The notes beneath the pieces were generated by a model. The model had not been told where the DNA came from and searched no databases. It saw only the letters and a program-made list of their open reading frames with translations. Source: Alviniconcha marisindica (taxonomy: Eukaryota; Mollusca; Gastropoda; Provannidae). Taken from it: a stretch of DNA of 64,000 nucleotides. Positions 12,140-24,504 of the stretch are shown here, piece by piece (positions within the stretch are counted from its first letter, which is position 1; each line of letters opens with the position of its first letter). The position numbers and the translations under genes are program-made. The stretch spans positions 340,001 through 404,000 of the forward strand of contig JABMCL010003293.1 in NCBI GenBank assembly GCA_018857735.1. The letters are read 5' to 3'.

Positions 12140-12275
12140 TCTTCCTTCAGGTGATGCTTAACAAGCTGAGACCAACGCGTGAGCATGGTTCAGTATTGCT
12201 TTACGTCCACGGAAACCATAAGGCTCGTTAGGACGGACAGCCCAGGACGGCCACCTCGACTTTAACACAGCTCCT
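12140..12275 (-). mobile_element. Retroposon tail of the second family
   Basis: Read on the minus strand it contains 'gaggtggccgtcctg', 'gagccttatggtttccgtgg' and 'acgtaaagc', matching the plus-strand copy at 28925-29085 (same order of motifs). The stem-loop GAGCC-TTAT-GGTTT resembles that of the SINE tail. Confidence 0.7.
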
Positions 12276-12300
12276 GAACTAACTTGTATCCACTACGTTG

Positions 12301-12401
<101 letters not shown>

Positions 12402-12813
12402 CACATATCAGTTCATTCCGTACTATGCTAGTGCTACACCCAAGCACATGCACACACGCATCCTCAAACCATTTGAGGACTGAACCGACGGGACTAAAAG
12501 TAGGAGGGAGGTGCGGGCGAGGGGAGGGGGGGTTGTCACCCTGCGAGTGCTGGGGGGGAGGGGGGGGAGGGTTGTCACCCTGCAAGTGCTGGGGAAGGGG
12601 GTCACCCTGCAAGTGCTAGTGTAATTAAAAATGACACCCACTCCCCCACCCGCCCCATCCGCCTTAACCTATCTCCACCCCTCACCAACTGTGAGTGTGA
12701 CTTGGAAGACAAGATGCCTGTGAAATCAAATGACTACCTACCTGTGATAAAACAATATTTTAAAATAACTATAACTCTTGCTTTGAGTTTGATTCTTTTT
12801 TCTTTTTTTTCAG

Positions 12814-13465
12814 ATTCTGTGCATCCATGGGTACAGGTGAGTAGTGATTCCAGACTGAGAATGAGACATGCACTGACATTTTCAACTGACTGTAGTGTAA
12901 CTGTTCTGACATACCTGGTATTGGTAATTAATGGAAATTTGCATATATATAAAATATATATATATGGAGCACATAACCATTCATATAGTCTTTGTTGGTA
13001 ATGTGCTCCCTTCTGACATCTGTCACATTCAGTCCTCCCATGCCTTCAAAACTGCATTAAAAACACCTAGATACAGACAATACCACACATGTCATATCAA
13101 ATTCTGTCTTCTTAACCCCCCCCCCCCCCCCCCACCTTCCCTCACTCCTCATATCTTTCCTTTTTTCCTTGTCCCCAACCCATGCGTGTGCATATGAGTA
13201 TGGTGTTGTGAGGAATACAAGTTTATGATTAATGTATTATTTTTGAAGTTTTAATGTATAGATTTCTGTTTATCCTGTAAAGTGCAGTGTGTTCACCCTT
13301 GTTGGTGAGATAATGGCACTATGGAAATGACCACTGTCATTATTATAAACAAAAATGTAAGCTAATTTTTAGTCATTTAAGTTTTTCTTTTCTTTTTTTT
13401 CTTCTTCGTTTTCTTTTTTAAATTTACATGAAGCAGACACACACAAGCGCTCACATACACATGCA

Positions 13466-13531
<66 letters not shown>

Positions 13532-15587
13532 ACTGTTTAACATTATATAAAACACCAAATGATACGATTAAAAAAAAATCTAACACAATTCAGGTAAAAT
13601 ATAATATCAGATTCTAAGTAATAAGTTCGACCAGTCACATTTCATTTTACCGTCAGTATATCATAATATAAGATTTACAGATTTAGTTCCCCATACGACA
13701 TGTACTACATGGTCTTCATGTGCTTGTACTAGTTGTAGTGGGTGTACCAATATAAAGTGACAAAACTGGCTTTCATTTGAATTGTAATCATTTCTTGTGT
13801 TTTGTTTTTTATCTGTTTTTCAGGCAGAATGCTCAGACATTCAGAGAGAAGACTGGAGCATTTAGGAAGATAATCAAGAAAAAAGCAGAGCTGGGTACAG
13901 TATTATCTGTCATATTTAGAGGTGGAGTTTGTTACATGTTAATTGTTATAGCAGACTATAAGTAATAGTCTGGATACTTCTGTGTTGATCATTACGCACA
14001 AACATGCACATATCTGACACACTAAGGTGGGGCCTGACATACTACACTTCTGATTCCTGCATCTCCGGTGTATATATATATATATAATTTGACCCAGATG
14101 CAGTGAAACTCAGCCGTATGTGCTGCGACAATGACTGACAAAATAAATCAGAACAATGACACCAAACCTTGGATCAGTATTTTGCTGGGCTGAAGTTACA
14201 TAGACTGTGTGCTGAAGTTACATAGACTGTGTGTGTGTGTGCGTGCGTGTGCATGTATGTGTGTGTGTGTGTGCGTGTGCATGCATGTGTGTGCCAACGT
14301 GTGTGTGTGTTTGAGAGGGAGAGAGAGAGAGATTATTAATGTCTTGTATGGTCAGTAATGTTTGTGGCCCTTTGAAGTTGCACTGTGAGTGTGACCCTCT
14401 TGGATTTTAACAGCCAAGTTTGCACACTACGTCTGACTGACTAAGCCTTAAAGTATTATTAACACTAATTTTAATTGTAATACATAATTATGAATATATA
14501 TCAGGGCTGAACAAAATGCGAGCCAGCTCGCCAGGTAAGCGAAAATTCTGTTCAACAGTAAGAAATATTTGAAATGTCAGCCTGTCTGGTGACTGACTTC
14601 TGAGATTCCTGAGTGCATTTCTTTCTCATTTAGATGATTTGCCTTTCTGATTTCAATCAGTCATTAAGTGTCCTTATTTTTTCAAGTCAACCTGCATCAG
14701 ACAGTTGTCTCATTTCTTACTTTAGTTTTACCAGCCTGTTACGAGTCTTGAACCATGAGCTTTCTTTCAAGTTACCATTGATCCTTGTGGAGCTTCTGTC
14801 AGTCATGGTTTACTTAGGATTTTGTCATGCTCATATTCCTGCCCCCCCCCCACACACACACACCAAACACCCCCAGAAAAGGAAAGGAGGTCAAGAAGTA
14901 ATATTTGCCTGGGACGAGAAGAAACGACAGCATGTGCCTAGAATAATATATGTTTGTGCCAAAGACAAAAACTCCAGAAAAAAAGCATCAAAAGCCTAAA
15001 GTTTTGGTGGGGGGGGGGGGGGGGGGGGGGGGGGGGTGGGAGTGCTGGAGAGAAGCATGCTTTTGAATTCTTTTTGAGTAGGATTACTCACTCCAATGAC
15101 AGCCAAGGCATATCTATACTTGGCTTCAAGTTCTTTTGTTGGTTTAGGTTATGTGTGGAGGGCAAGCCCCAGCAGGTGAAATGCCCAAGTAATATACTTG
15201 AAAAGGACTGGGTATATTGAATAGTGGTCCACATAACTTGTACTCCACCCTTCCACTGTCAAAAGTCGTGTCTGTCAGGTAGACCCCTGGTGAGAATCAC
15301 ATAAAGATTGAAGAGAGAGAGACTGTGAGGAGAGAGAGAGAGAGAGAGAGAGAGAGTGTGTATGTGTGTGTGAAATTCCCCCCTTCTTTCTTTTTCCTCT
15401 CTATCTGTCTCTCTCTCTGTTTCTTTCTCTGTTTCTCTCTATTTCTTTGTTTTCAGCCATATCTCACATTCAGTTTCATGCCATTTCCTTTATGAATATT
15501 AGTATTTGTCATACATTCCTTTTTTTTCATTTCAGTTTTCTAATTCATATTCTGTGCCCATAAAGAAGAGAGCAGCCCGTTTTGGGG

Positions 15588-15627
<40 letters not shown>

Positions 15628-18457
15628 GTCTGTGTGTTAGAAGTCAAGAATGCCAGGTCTTTATAACTGTCCAAAAGCTGCCACAGTGAACCAGATGCAA
15701 ACATCCCAAGAATATTTCAGGTAGACTTTGTTTGTTACATGAGTGAGAACATATTTTTAACACAATACTCAAGGAACAAACAACAACAGTGAAAGTGAGT
15801 TCAAACATCCAAAGGGCTTGTAGCTTTGTAATGTATAGTAGTTCTGTATGCACACTTATTTGTTTTTATATTTATGTGGTCATTACTGACTTTTTTTCTT
15901 CGTTTTGATCTCTTTATTTTCAGTTCATTTCTTGATTTAAAAAATATATGGGGGGGGGGGGGGGGAGGGGGGGTTAATGCTAATGGGTTTATAAGCCCAC
16001 TGAAATTTGTTTACTTTTGTGTGGGTTTCTGTAGTGTTTATCACAGCACCAAACCAAGTCCCACTTCTGGACACCAAGGAGGAACATGTGGAAACAGATC
16101 CAGACAGTATGTATTTTTCATACTTTATTTATTTATTTAATTTTTTTGGAACAGACGTTTAAAAATAAATAAATAATTATTTTCATGTAACAGTAACATG
16201 AATAAATTTCAGCCTGTAATGATCAGTGGTGTTCATAATCCAGCCTTAATCATTGATGTGGATAGTATTGGAAGAGCATGGGATGTTCATGTGAATTTAT
16301 CCATGCAATGAAGCTGATAAATTTCATGAACCACTTGTCCAGTTAGAGTTTTACATGCGACTAGGAAGAAACTGATGTGCAGGTTCCACAGGCTGGTGGT
16401 TCTCAAGACAGGATGACTACTTCCATGCACAGGATTTGTTCTGACTGTTGTAAGGGATATGACGAGTCTCTGCAGCTCATCCTGGAGACAATCAAGGAAC
16501 AGGTAAAGTACAGATTTTGTACACTTTCTTCCCACCTAGCAGCTGTTGCTGTGGAAATTTCCTTACACAGAACACATTTATAATGTCAAAATTTAAAGCC
16601 TCTGCTTTATGCTGTCTTTGTTGTAAGTTAAGGCCATTTATGTGTGGGTCGGTGGGTTCAATGTGATGCCCCTAGTTACTTGGTCATGAGGGAGTAGAAC
16701 CTCCTGTACTTGTTTCATTTTCCTTTGAGGACCTGAACTGACCACATTCATGAAGTTTTGATTCAGTTCTTCAGAGTACACACACAGACTCACAGAGGGC
16801 ACAAAACAAAAATGTGCATATATATGTGTGGGAGTGTGTGTGTTTAACTGAACCTGTAACTTTAGGGAAGTAAGCGATCACATGCTGCTATTGATTTGGC
16901 AACTGATTTTGGTCACCTTTGTGTGAATTTTACCTTAATTTTGTGTGTGTTTTTGTTGCTGTTTGTTTTCTTTTTTTATGCATATATTTACTCCTTTTTT
17001 TTCTCTCTTTGGCAGAACTTTCTTATTGATGTTGCAACAGTCTTTGTTGCAACAAACATTTGTTTTCATTGCAACAAACATTTGTCTTGTATGGAAAAAT
17101 CAAACAAATGTATTTTTGTAAGTCAGCGCAAATTGATGTGATTTGCAGTTTCCCAGTGACGGGGGCAAATTTTTCTGGGGACCATTCACTCATTCAGATT
17201 ACACAATGAAGTAGGTTTTCCATTTTCTGCGTCTTCTTCCTTTTTTTATTTAAAGTATTTTCATATAAGTGATCTTGCTAACAACTTGTGTCTTTTTTGC
17301 ATAGAATCCACATGCACTGTTTTGATATTCATCCTGTGTTTAGGTGTTACATTTTCACCCAGGTCATGTTCTCTCTGTTTTCAGGGTCCCTTTGATGGCA
17401 TATTAGGTTTCAGTCAAGGTGCTGCCATGGTTTCTCTACTGTGTGGAGTTCAGGAGCAGCAGTCAGGTGCCAGAAGACTTTAACAGTTCCAGCACTGCAC
17501 ATGTATTCATCTTTTCCTTAAGTAAAGCTCTGCTGAACATCATGTACACATAAAGGCAAACTCATTGCAGTTTAATAAAATCATTTTTGAGCAACATAAC
17601 GAGTGTGAGTCTATGATAATACTAATAAATGTCTGCCAGCTGGCAGGTTGATGGAGTATGCGGATATGTTGTCAAATTTAATGTTGCAATTTTCTCGGAC
17701 ACCAAAAAATTGTGATCATAATCATCAGTCTTTGCAAGACAGTTCTATTCTTTGAGCTTTACATGTTCATGCCACTTTCAGTTATCTTGACCTGAATGAA
17801 ATGGTGTTTTATTCTGAGTTTTACATTTTGTATGTTTTAACTGAGTCTTGATTTGTCAAACAGTTTTTCATTGGAGTGTGGATGGTGGGTAGCTGTGTTT
17901 GATTAACCTATCACAGTTAAAATGAAGATACATATACTGACTGCATGTTTTGGTTCACAGAAAAATGGTTCAACTTTGCCATCCTGGTAGCTGGCTTCAA
18001 GAGCAGGTCCACCCCTCATGATCCACTTTACTCAAAGAAAATATCCATACCAACTCTACATGTTTTTGGGGAGACAGACAAGGTTATACCAAAAGGTGAG
18101 AAGAGAACAGTATGGCATACTTTCATTCAGTCTGCCAGTTTTCTAGTAGTGGGCTTTGGTATATTCTGCTTCAAAGAGTTAACAAGAAAATTGTTTTTGT
18201 TAAGGCACATTAAGAATTCACAAAACAGTCTGTACTTGGACACCATATGTAAGCAGCTTACAGTATTGTGACATGCAAATCATAGGCAGTTGTATCTTGT
18301 TTCAGAAATGAGTGAAGACTTGCTCCAGTATTTTGAGGACCCAGTCATACTTCAGCACCCAGGTGGTCACTTCATCCCAGCAGCTGGACCACAGAAAAAA
18401 ATCTACCTGGAGTTTTTGGACAAGATGTTGGAGAACAAGACTATTGTTTCTTCTTGA
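12814..18457 (+). CDS. OVCA2: OVCA2-like serine hydrolase (5' exon missing, one frameshift)
   Basis: FSH1/OVCA2-family alpha/beta hydrolase, known in animals as a serine esterase acting on alkyl esters. Coding exons: 12814-12836, 13824-13894, 16035-16106, 16383-16502, 17385-17466, 17961-18095 and 18306-18457, with GT-AG borders and matching phases. Seen in order: ILCIHGYRQNAQTFREKTGA (strand 1), the GWWFS motif of the lid region, the nucleophile elbow GFSQGAA (Ser), FGETDKVIP (Asp) and HPGGHFIPAAG (His), so the whole catalytic triad is present. The stop is TGA at 18455-18457. The exon with the initiator ATG, expected to code only a few residues before ILCIHG, was not identified upstream. In exon 16383-16502 the frame giving GWWFSRQDDYFHAQDLF meets TGA, while SDCCKGYDES continues one base out of frame near 16433-16443. 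The three-exon 3' half is in frame. Candidate poly(A) signal at 19448. Confidence 0.92.
13468..13530. repeat. (TA)n microsatellite in OVCA2 intron
   Basis: A ~62-base TA run. Other low-complexity tracts in the OVCA2 introns: poly-G at 15008-15036 and 15951-15971, GA at 15325-15356, GT at 15589-15626. Confidence 0.96.
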
Positions 18458-19447
18458 CAGTTAGTGAATCTGAAAATTCCTCCTTTTATGCGAAATGTCA
18501 TTGCCGTGAATGAAACGTCTTGGCTGTCAGAAACTCCAAGTATTCCTTGTGTTTAGTTTTTTTCCAGTTATGCAGACCAACACTGGTCATTGCTATGAAT
18601 GTTTCTCCCTTCTGGTTCTATGAGTCCTTACCACACATGGTTTTCCTTCTCAGCAGTTAGTGACTCCAACAATTCCTTGTTTTATCAGTCACATGAACTG
18701 TCATTACCATAAAATGATGAATGCTGTTCCTTTTTGACAGTTAGCAAAACAAACATTACTCATTACATCTGTCGTCACTAATTTTTTTTCTTATAGCGTG
18801 ACTGGGAAAAAATCCCTGTTTGAGCTGTCACTACTATGAATGAGTTCTTGTTCATGGAAAGTTGATGACCACAAAAATTCCTCATTTTATCAGTCATTGC
18901 AGGAACACCTCTAAACTTCAGTAGACAGATCTGTTAATATTAGAAAATGAATGAGCTCATCATAAAAAGATTACTTGTTTTACATTTTGTCATTAAGGCT
19001 GTGCTTTTTAGTACATGTAACCACAGATTCCAAGTGGGTGTTAGATGACTTGTACCTGTACCGACTTTGTAAAAGTGTGTGCATGTTTTTGATACGACCA
19101 GTGTTGCATATTTTGTCATGATCAACTGTCTGCTGGTGATTTTGCCAGTTTTGCAAACTACAGTAGTAACCATTTCAAGACGCAGTGGCTAGAACCATTG
19201 CAGTGACTTCTTCCAAACATTTCTTTCAAACAACAACTGCAAGCAAAGAGTATGGTAAAGGTATTTATCCCTCTGTCCTCAGCAGCATTTCATTTTGTAG
19301 AAGTTTTTTTGGAGAGAGTTCCATGGTATGCAAAGGGACGTGGGAATAAAAAGAAATGCAGAATCAGAACATGCTTTAGTTCATTAAAAATCTTTGCCAA
19401 CATTTGCTGTATTTAAAAATGGTTGATATATAAGGCTGACGCAGTCC

Positions 19448-19453
19448 AATAAA
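19448..19453 (+). terminator. Candidate poly(A) signal AATAAA for OVCA2
   Basis: AATAAA lies 991 bases after the OVCA2 stop and is followed by a T/G-rich stretch (about 19455-19482), the usual downstream element. Other AT-rich hexamers exist in the interval, so this is the best candidate rather than proven. Confidence 0.5.
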
Positions 19454-19495
19454 GTGTTCCTGATTCTATGCCTTTGGTTTGATAGTCAGTGCATT

Positions 19496-19501
19496 TTTAT
19501 T
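19496..19501 (-). terminator. Candidate poly(A) signal for the ankyrin gene (minus strand)
   Basis: TTTATT on the plus strand reads AATAAA on the minus strand, 725 bases after the ankyrin stop codon. It sits only ~45 bases from the convergent OVCA2 signal, so the two transcripts probably end back to back or overlap. Confidence 0.4.
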
Positions 19502-20225
19502 CAAATCACGAAGTGCCATTGGTTTCATAATGTAGACTATAATACAGACTAATTACTTGCTGGAGATGTAAATGCTAAAAAAACAAAAATAAAAACAACA
19601 ACCTAAAACAGTCAAACAAAGCATCATAAATCTTAACTTGTGGCTCATATCTGTATGTTTTGAAAGCCTACCAACTGCTTTTCCAGGATGGGAAATCATG
19701 ATGTTAGCATACTCAGAATCCATAAAGCTCGACCAAGGTATTACTTAAGTGAGCATAATGAAGTACATCTGACAACACAAAACAACCACAAAAGACAGAA
19801 TGTGTTTGAACTGTCATAGTTGTTTTCTTTTTAATTTGAATTCATTTGTATTTATGTCACCCTATATGCAGAATGGAACACACACACAAAGAGTACAACA
19901 AATCAAGGGCATTGTGTGAACATATAACCATGTTTTTTCTAGTTTAAAAAAAAAAGTGTCTTCTCTATTGCTGGGTGATAGCATCAGAATTTAAATCATT
20001 GGTCCTAAAGAACAAAAACATTAAAAACAAATTAAAGAATAAGGTTCTTCAGATTATACAATGGCCAGGGAAGCAAAGTTTACGCAAGTCACAGATTTAA
20101 CTGCACACAAGTTATTTCTACACTTGCACCCTCCCTAAAAAATCCAGAGCACAAAAATGAAACCACATTTTACTTGACTGCAGTCTCTGTCCGCAGTAGA
20201 GAAAACGAGTGCCTTTCTGCCTGCT

Positions 20226-23200
20226 CTATGTGAAGACGTTCCTGAGCTTGAGACGTTTAGAAGACTGCAGCATGAGTTTGCGCTGAGGACTCTGCAGCCC
20301 CATCCTGATGTGTAGTGGTGTGTGAGGCTCAACCACGTCCCACACATAGGGACTGGGAAACTTCAGCTTCAGCAGTTGGGCTGCTTCAGTGTGACCTGAA
20401 ACCAATATCCATGCATGACTGGCATGAGGGTGGAGCTGATGGCAAAGTTAAGGCCCTGTGTCTGAAGAGTTTTTAGACAGTAAATACACAGATTTAAACT
20501 GTACAAAAATGCTTCCACTCTCAGAGTAGTTTGTATGACTATGACAGTATGAGAAAGCAAAAAAGTTGATAAAATGAATGGCATTTATGTGATAGAAGCA
20601 CCTTCATTATGAATGACCACAATGACATAAGCTGTTTGGCCTCCATGCATATTACAATGTATAGACCACACTGACAAATCAACTTAAACACTAAAGCAGA
20701 TCAAGCCAGAGAAAAGCAAAGGATTTATTTCTTACCAGCACAGACAGCACTGTCAATTGGATAAACTCCAGCATTATTGGCAATGTAGGGATCAGCACCT
20801 GTTAAACAATATTAGATTATTTTGCCAGATACTCCCTCTTGTTATAAGTGTTGTATTAGTTATTTATTCCAGCAGTATTTCATTATAAACTCAACTTTGA
20901 TGAATCACTTTCTCTCTAATGTCTTTATCTTCCTTCTTCGCATTTGATTGCTGAGTGATTTATTCTGAATCTCAGTTATTTTTCTGCATTCATGGATTAC
21001 CCTTCGTTCCCCCCCCAAAAATTCTTAGAGCAAAATTATTGCCTGCATTCATAAAACACTGCCTGCAAACTGAGTATTCAAGACAATTCATATTTTCTTG
21101 TGCATCTAACAAGATTAGCTCTCTCTCTCTCTCTCTCTCTCACTCACTTTGGTTCTAGCTCTCTGGCCACATCACACAGCTGTCAGTCTAACATCCAATG
21201 GAGAGACGTTTGCTTTCATGACATTTGATATAATTCAGACTAGTAACAAAAGGAGCATGTAATGTTCTCAGTTATGTAACACATCTAAAACCTTTTACTC
21301 TGACCTTCAAGAAGCAGATACTGAATGACTTTCAGATTGCCCTTGCTGGCAGCCCTATGGAGTGGAGTATATCCTCGGCCGTTCTGCTTGTTTACACTGC
21401 AGCCTGCACACACACACACACATACACACGCATGCACACACACACACGTATGCACGCACACACACACACACACACAGATATACATACACACACAAATACG
21501 TGAGCGTCATCAACCAGTTAGCTGTTCCTTTAACTACAAATAGTTTTCTTCCCTGGCATAAATTAAATGTTTATCTCAACCCTAGTTGAAACCAGTGATT
21601 GAACAAGTTTGCAGCATTTGTATTGTTATAAAATACTTGTATTTGTAACAAGGCTGACTGTCAAGAACAAACTATGCCATAGGCAACAATATCCATGTCA
21701 ATTGTGCATGTCCTATTTGTAACAAGGCTGATTGTCAAGAACAAACTATGCCATGGGCAACATTATCCATGTCAGTTGTGCATGTCCAATGTTGTCCTCT
21801 CTCTCTCTCTCTAATCAGTAGAAGATTAAACTATAAAAAAAACTTTTAAAAATTTGCTCTCACAATCATAAACAAGCAGTCTACTTTTAAAGGCAATTTA
21901 ATGCTTAACCAACATGCTAAGTTTGTGGAATTGCTTCTGTGGTCAAAATACTCGTATGAAAGGTAAAATACAATGACCTGTCAAAACACATACATGGAGG
22001 GATCCCTACTTAAAAAAGATCAAGGCTACATTTAACATTTGCCAAACTGAGGGCAATTTTTTCCTGATACTTTCCTGCTTTGATGAGCACTCTGAGTGCA
22101 TCTATACTGGGCTCGACGGAGTGCAGAACAGCATAGGTGGCAAGGTACAAAGCTGAATCTCCCTCACATGTTTCTTCCTTGACGTTTGCTCCTGATCAGC
22201 AGAAGGAAACCAACATGTATGATTACCTGAGTTACAAATAAAAACATGTAGTAAGAAGCCATGTGTTAGAGTCTACTGTCAGTACATGCAAACCTCTCTC
22301 AAGACCACAATGAAAAATCAAGCAAAAGTGTCCTTGTTTTTTTTAACTATAAGTCCAGAAACTGATGTCCTCATATTACTACACGTACACAAAAAAGCAT
22401 TGTGTCTAAAACAATGTTGAAAAGTAACTGAGTCATGGTTTAGGTGTATAGCAGTAATGAATTGGCTGAATGCTTTCAAAACTTTTTTATCTACAGCACT
22501 TTTGTACTGGAAATGCTGTGAATATTCACCTGTTACTTGGTTATGCTGATCATACTTGTTATCTGGATAAGGACATTTTTATTAACAATTGAACTTGTTT
22601 CCTATCACAAGTTGGTCTGTTCAAATACCCCAATGATCAGATTTGGGCATATGGAAGTGAATATAAAGGTGCAATTAAATACTGCTCAGAGAGCTGGTTT
22701 GGCCTAGTGGTAAGGCATTAGGCTGGTGAGCAGAGGGACCTCAGTTTGAATCCACTTCTGCGCTACAAAAGTTGGGGTCTGTGGACATGTGTCATGACTT
22801 TGTCCCTCACAATTAAGGAAACATTAAAATGGCTCCCATCTCTGCCCATCTTAATGCAGGAGTCATTCTGGTGGTGACAGTGTAGCGATAGGTATATATT
22901 CATCCCTCTTCCACCACCTCCATACCCTCTTCCCTGTCCCTAATAAACCTTGTGGTTTCTGTGGATGTTAAGCACCATGTTTACTTCCTACAATTAAAGG
23001 TGCAATGCATGCCTAATATAATAAAATTATCACAACAATGTCACTGAGAACTAAAACTTCTTCTTTTTTAACTTTAAAAACAAACATTCATTCATGCAAG
23101 CAATAGAAAATCCACTGACTTTCAAAATTTATTACTAAAAGTTTGTCAAAATACTCATGGACAAAACAAGTTATTTTTGTGGCAGTTTCAGGAACACAAT

Positions 23201-24460
23201 GGACACATCATGAAGACAGTGGTAACAGAAAAAAAGCAATTTTTTTGTTTGTTTTCTTGCAATACAATTGGTGGTTGATGCATGATCTAATGCATTGATC
23301 AACTAACCAATTCTGATCATGTACTTGATAAGATCCTCTGCTCCACTCAGACAAGCACACTGAAAACAAGAAAAGAATTGTATTTTGCCAGTTACAAATC
23401 ACACATTCATACACTTAGCTTGCTAAGTTCATGTCATTAAAAACAAGGTTTACATTTGATGATTAATTCCTTTAGTCACAGTTGCGGAGTTTGTCAGTGG
23501 AGAATAAGAAACTAAGAAAAGTATATAATAATGATAGTTATAATTATTGGTGGCTCCTCAGGGTTAGATTATTTATGAAATAGATACAGATTTAAGATTA
23601 CTTCATATCAAATGAAAGTTAAGCCTTTTGTTGTATTATCCAACAGGGCATCATGTTTTGTGGCAGTTCTTTGAATCTCTTACCAAAAAGTATGTGAGAC
23701 CTGATGAAGAAACTTTCTCGTTGACATCAAGTTGTTGTCTGTTTAATTGTTCTATAGTCCTTTCTGTACACCCTGGAAGGTACGCCGTCTAAAGGAAGGA
23801 AAGGAAGAAGAATTACAAGGTTTACAAAAATGAATAAAGAAATAATGCAGTTAAATCCTAATTATTTACTTTCCTGGGATGGGGAGTTCAAAGGGATCTT
23901 TTTTTCAAACTAGACCAAAGAAATATGATTCTAAGTAAAATGATTGCATTTTTTAAAAAGTTTGTCTTAAAGTCAAGTCATCCATAAGTGTGGTCAAATG
24001 TAAAGTTCAGTAAACCTAGACAAAATGCTTTGTCATCTCTGTACAAATGTATGTACACTGCATGAAAAGTTGTCAAAATGAAACTTGGATGGAACACCCC
24101 AACAATGAGATTTTTACCGTGTACCTTTTTTTTTTTTTTAATGTGTCAACAACCATTACACAGTGCATGCACAGCTTTTTCTTCATGATGAACCAGATCA
24201 CTGAGGAACTGACTCTACAGTTCAACCTTAATGGGAAGCTGAAGCAGGCCCTATCGATGACAAAATAAAATACACACAGTTGTCTTCCATTCAATTTCTG
24301 GTCCTGTTTGTTAAAATCAGCATTTGAAAGTCACAAAGACATGACTATGAGTGCTGCCATTTTGTGCCCAGCAGTGAAGTAATAATAATAATAATAATAA
24401 ATAAAGTATTTGTAAAGTGCAAAATCGTGTCCATAGAGACTATTCTAAGCGCACACACAT

Positions 24461-24504
<44 letters not shown>

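Noticed and set aside
22691..22765. tRNA gene
   Set aside because: A- and B-box-like sequences are present, but they belong to the head of a SINE repeated at 27.08 and 32.30 kb; the cloverleaf is not intact and a SINE body follows.
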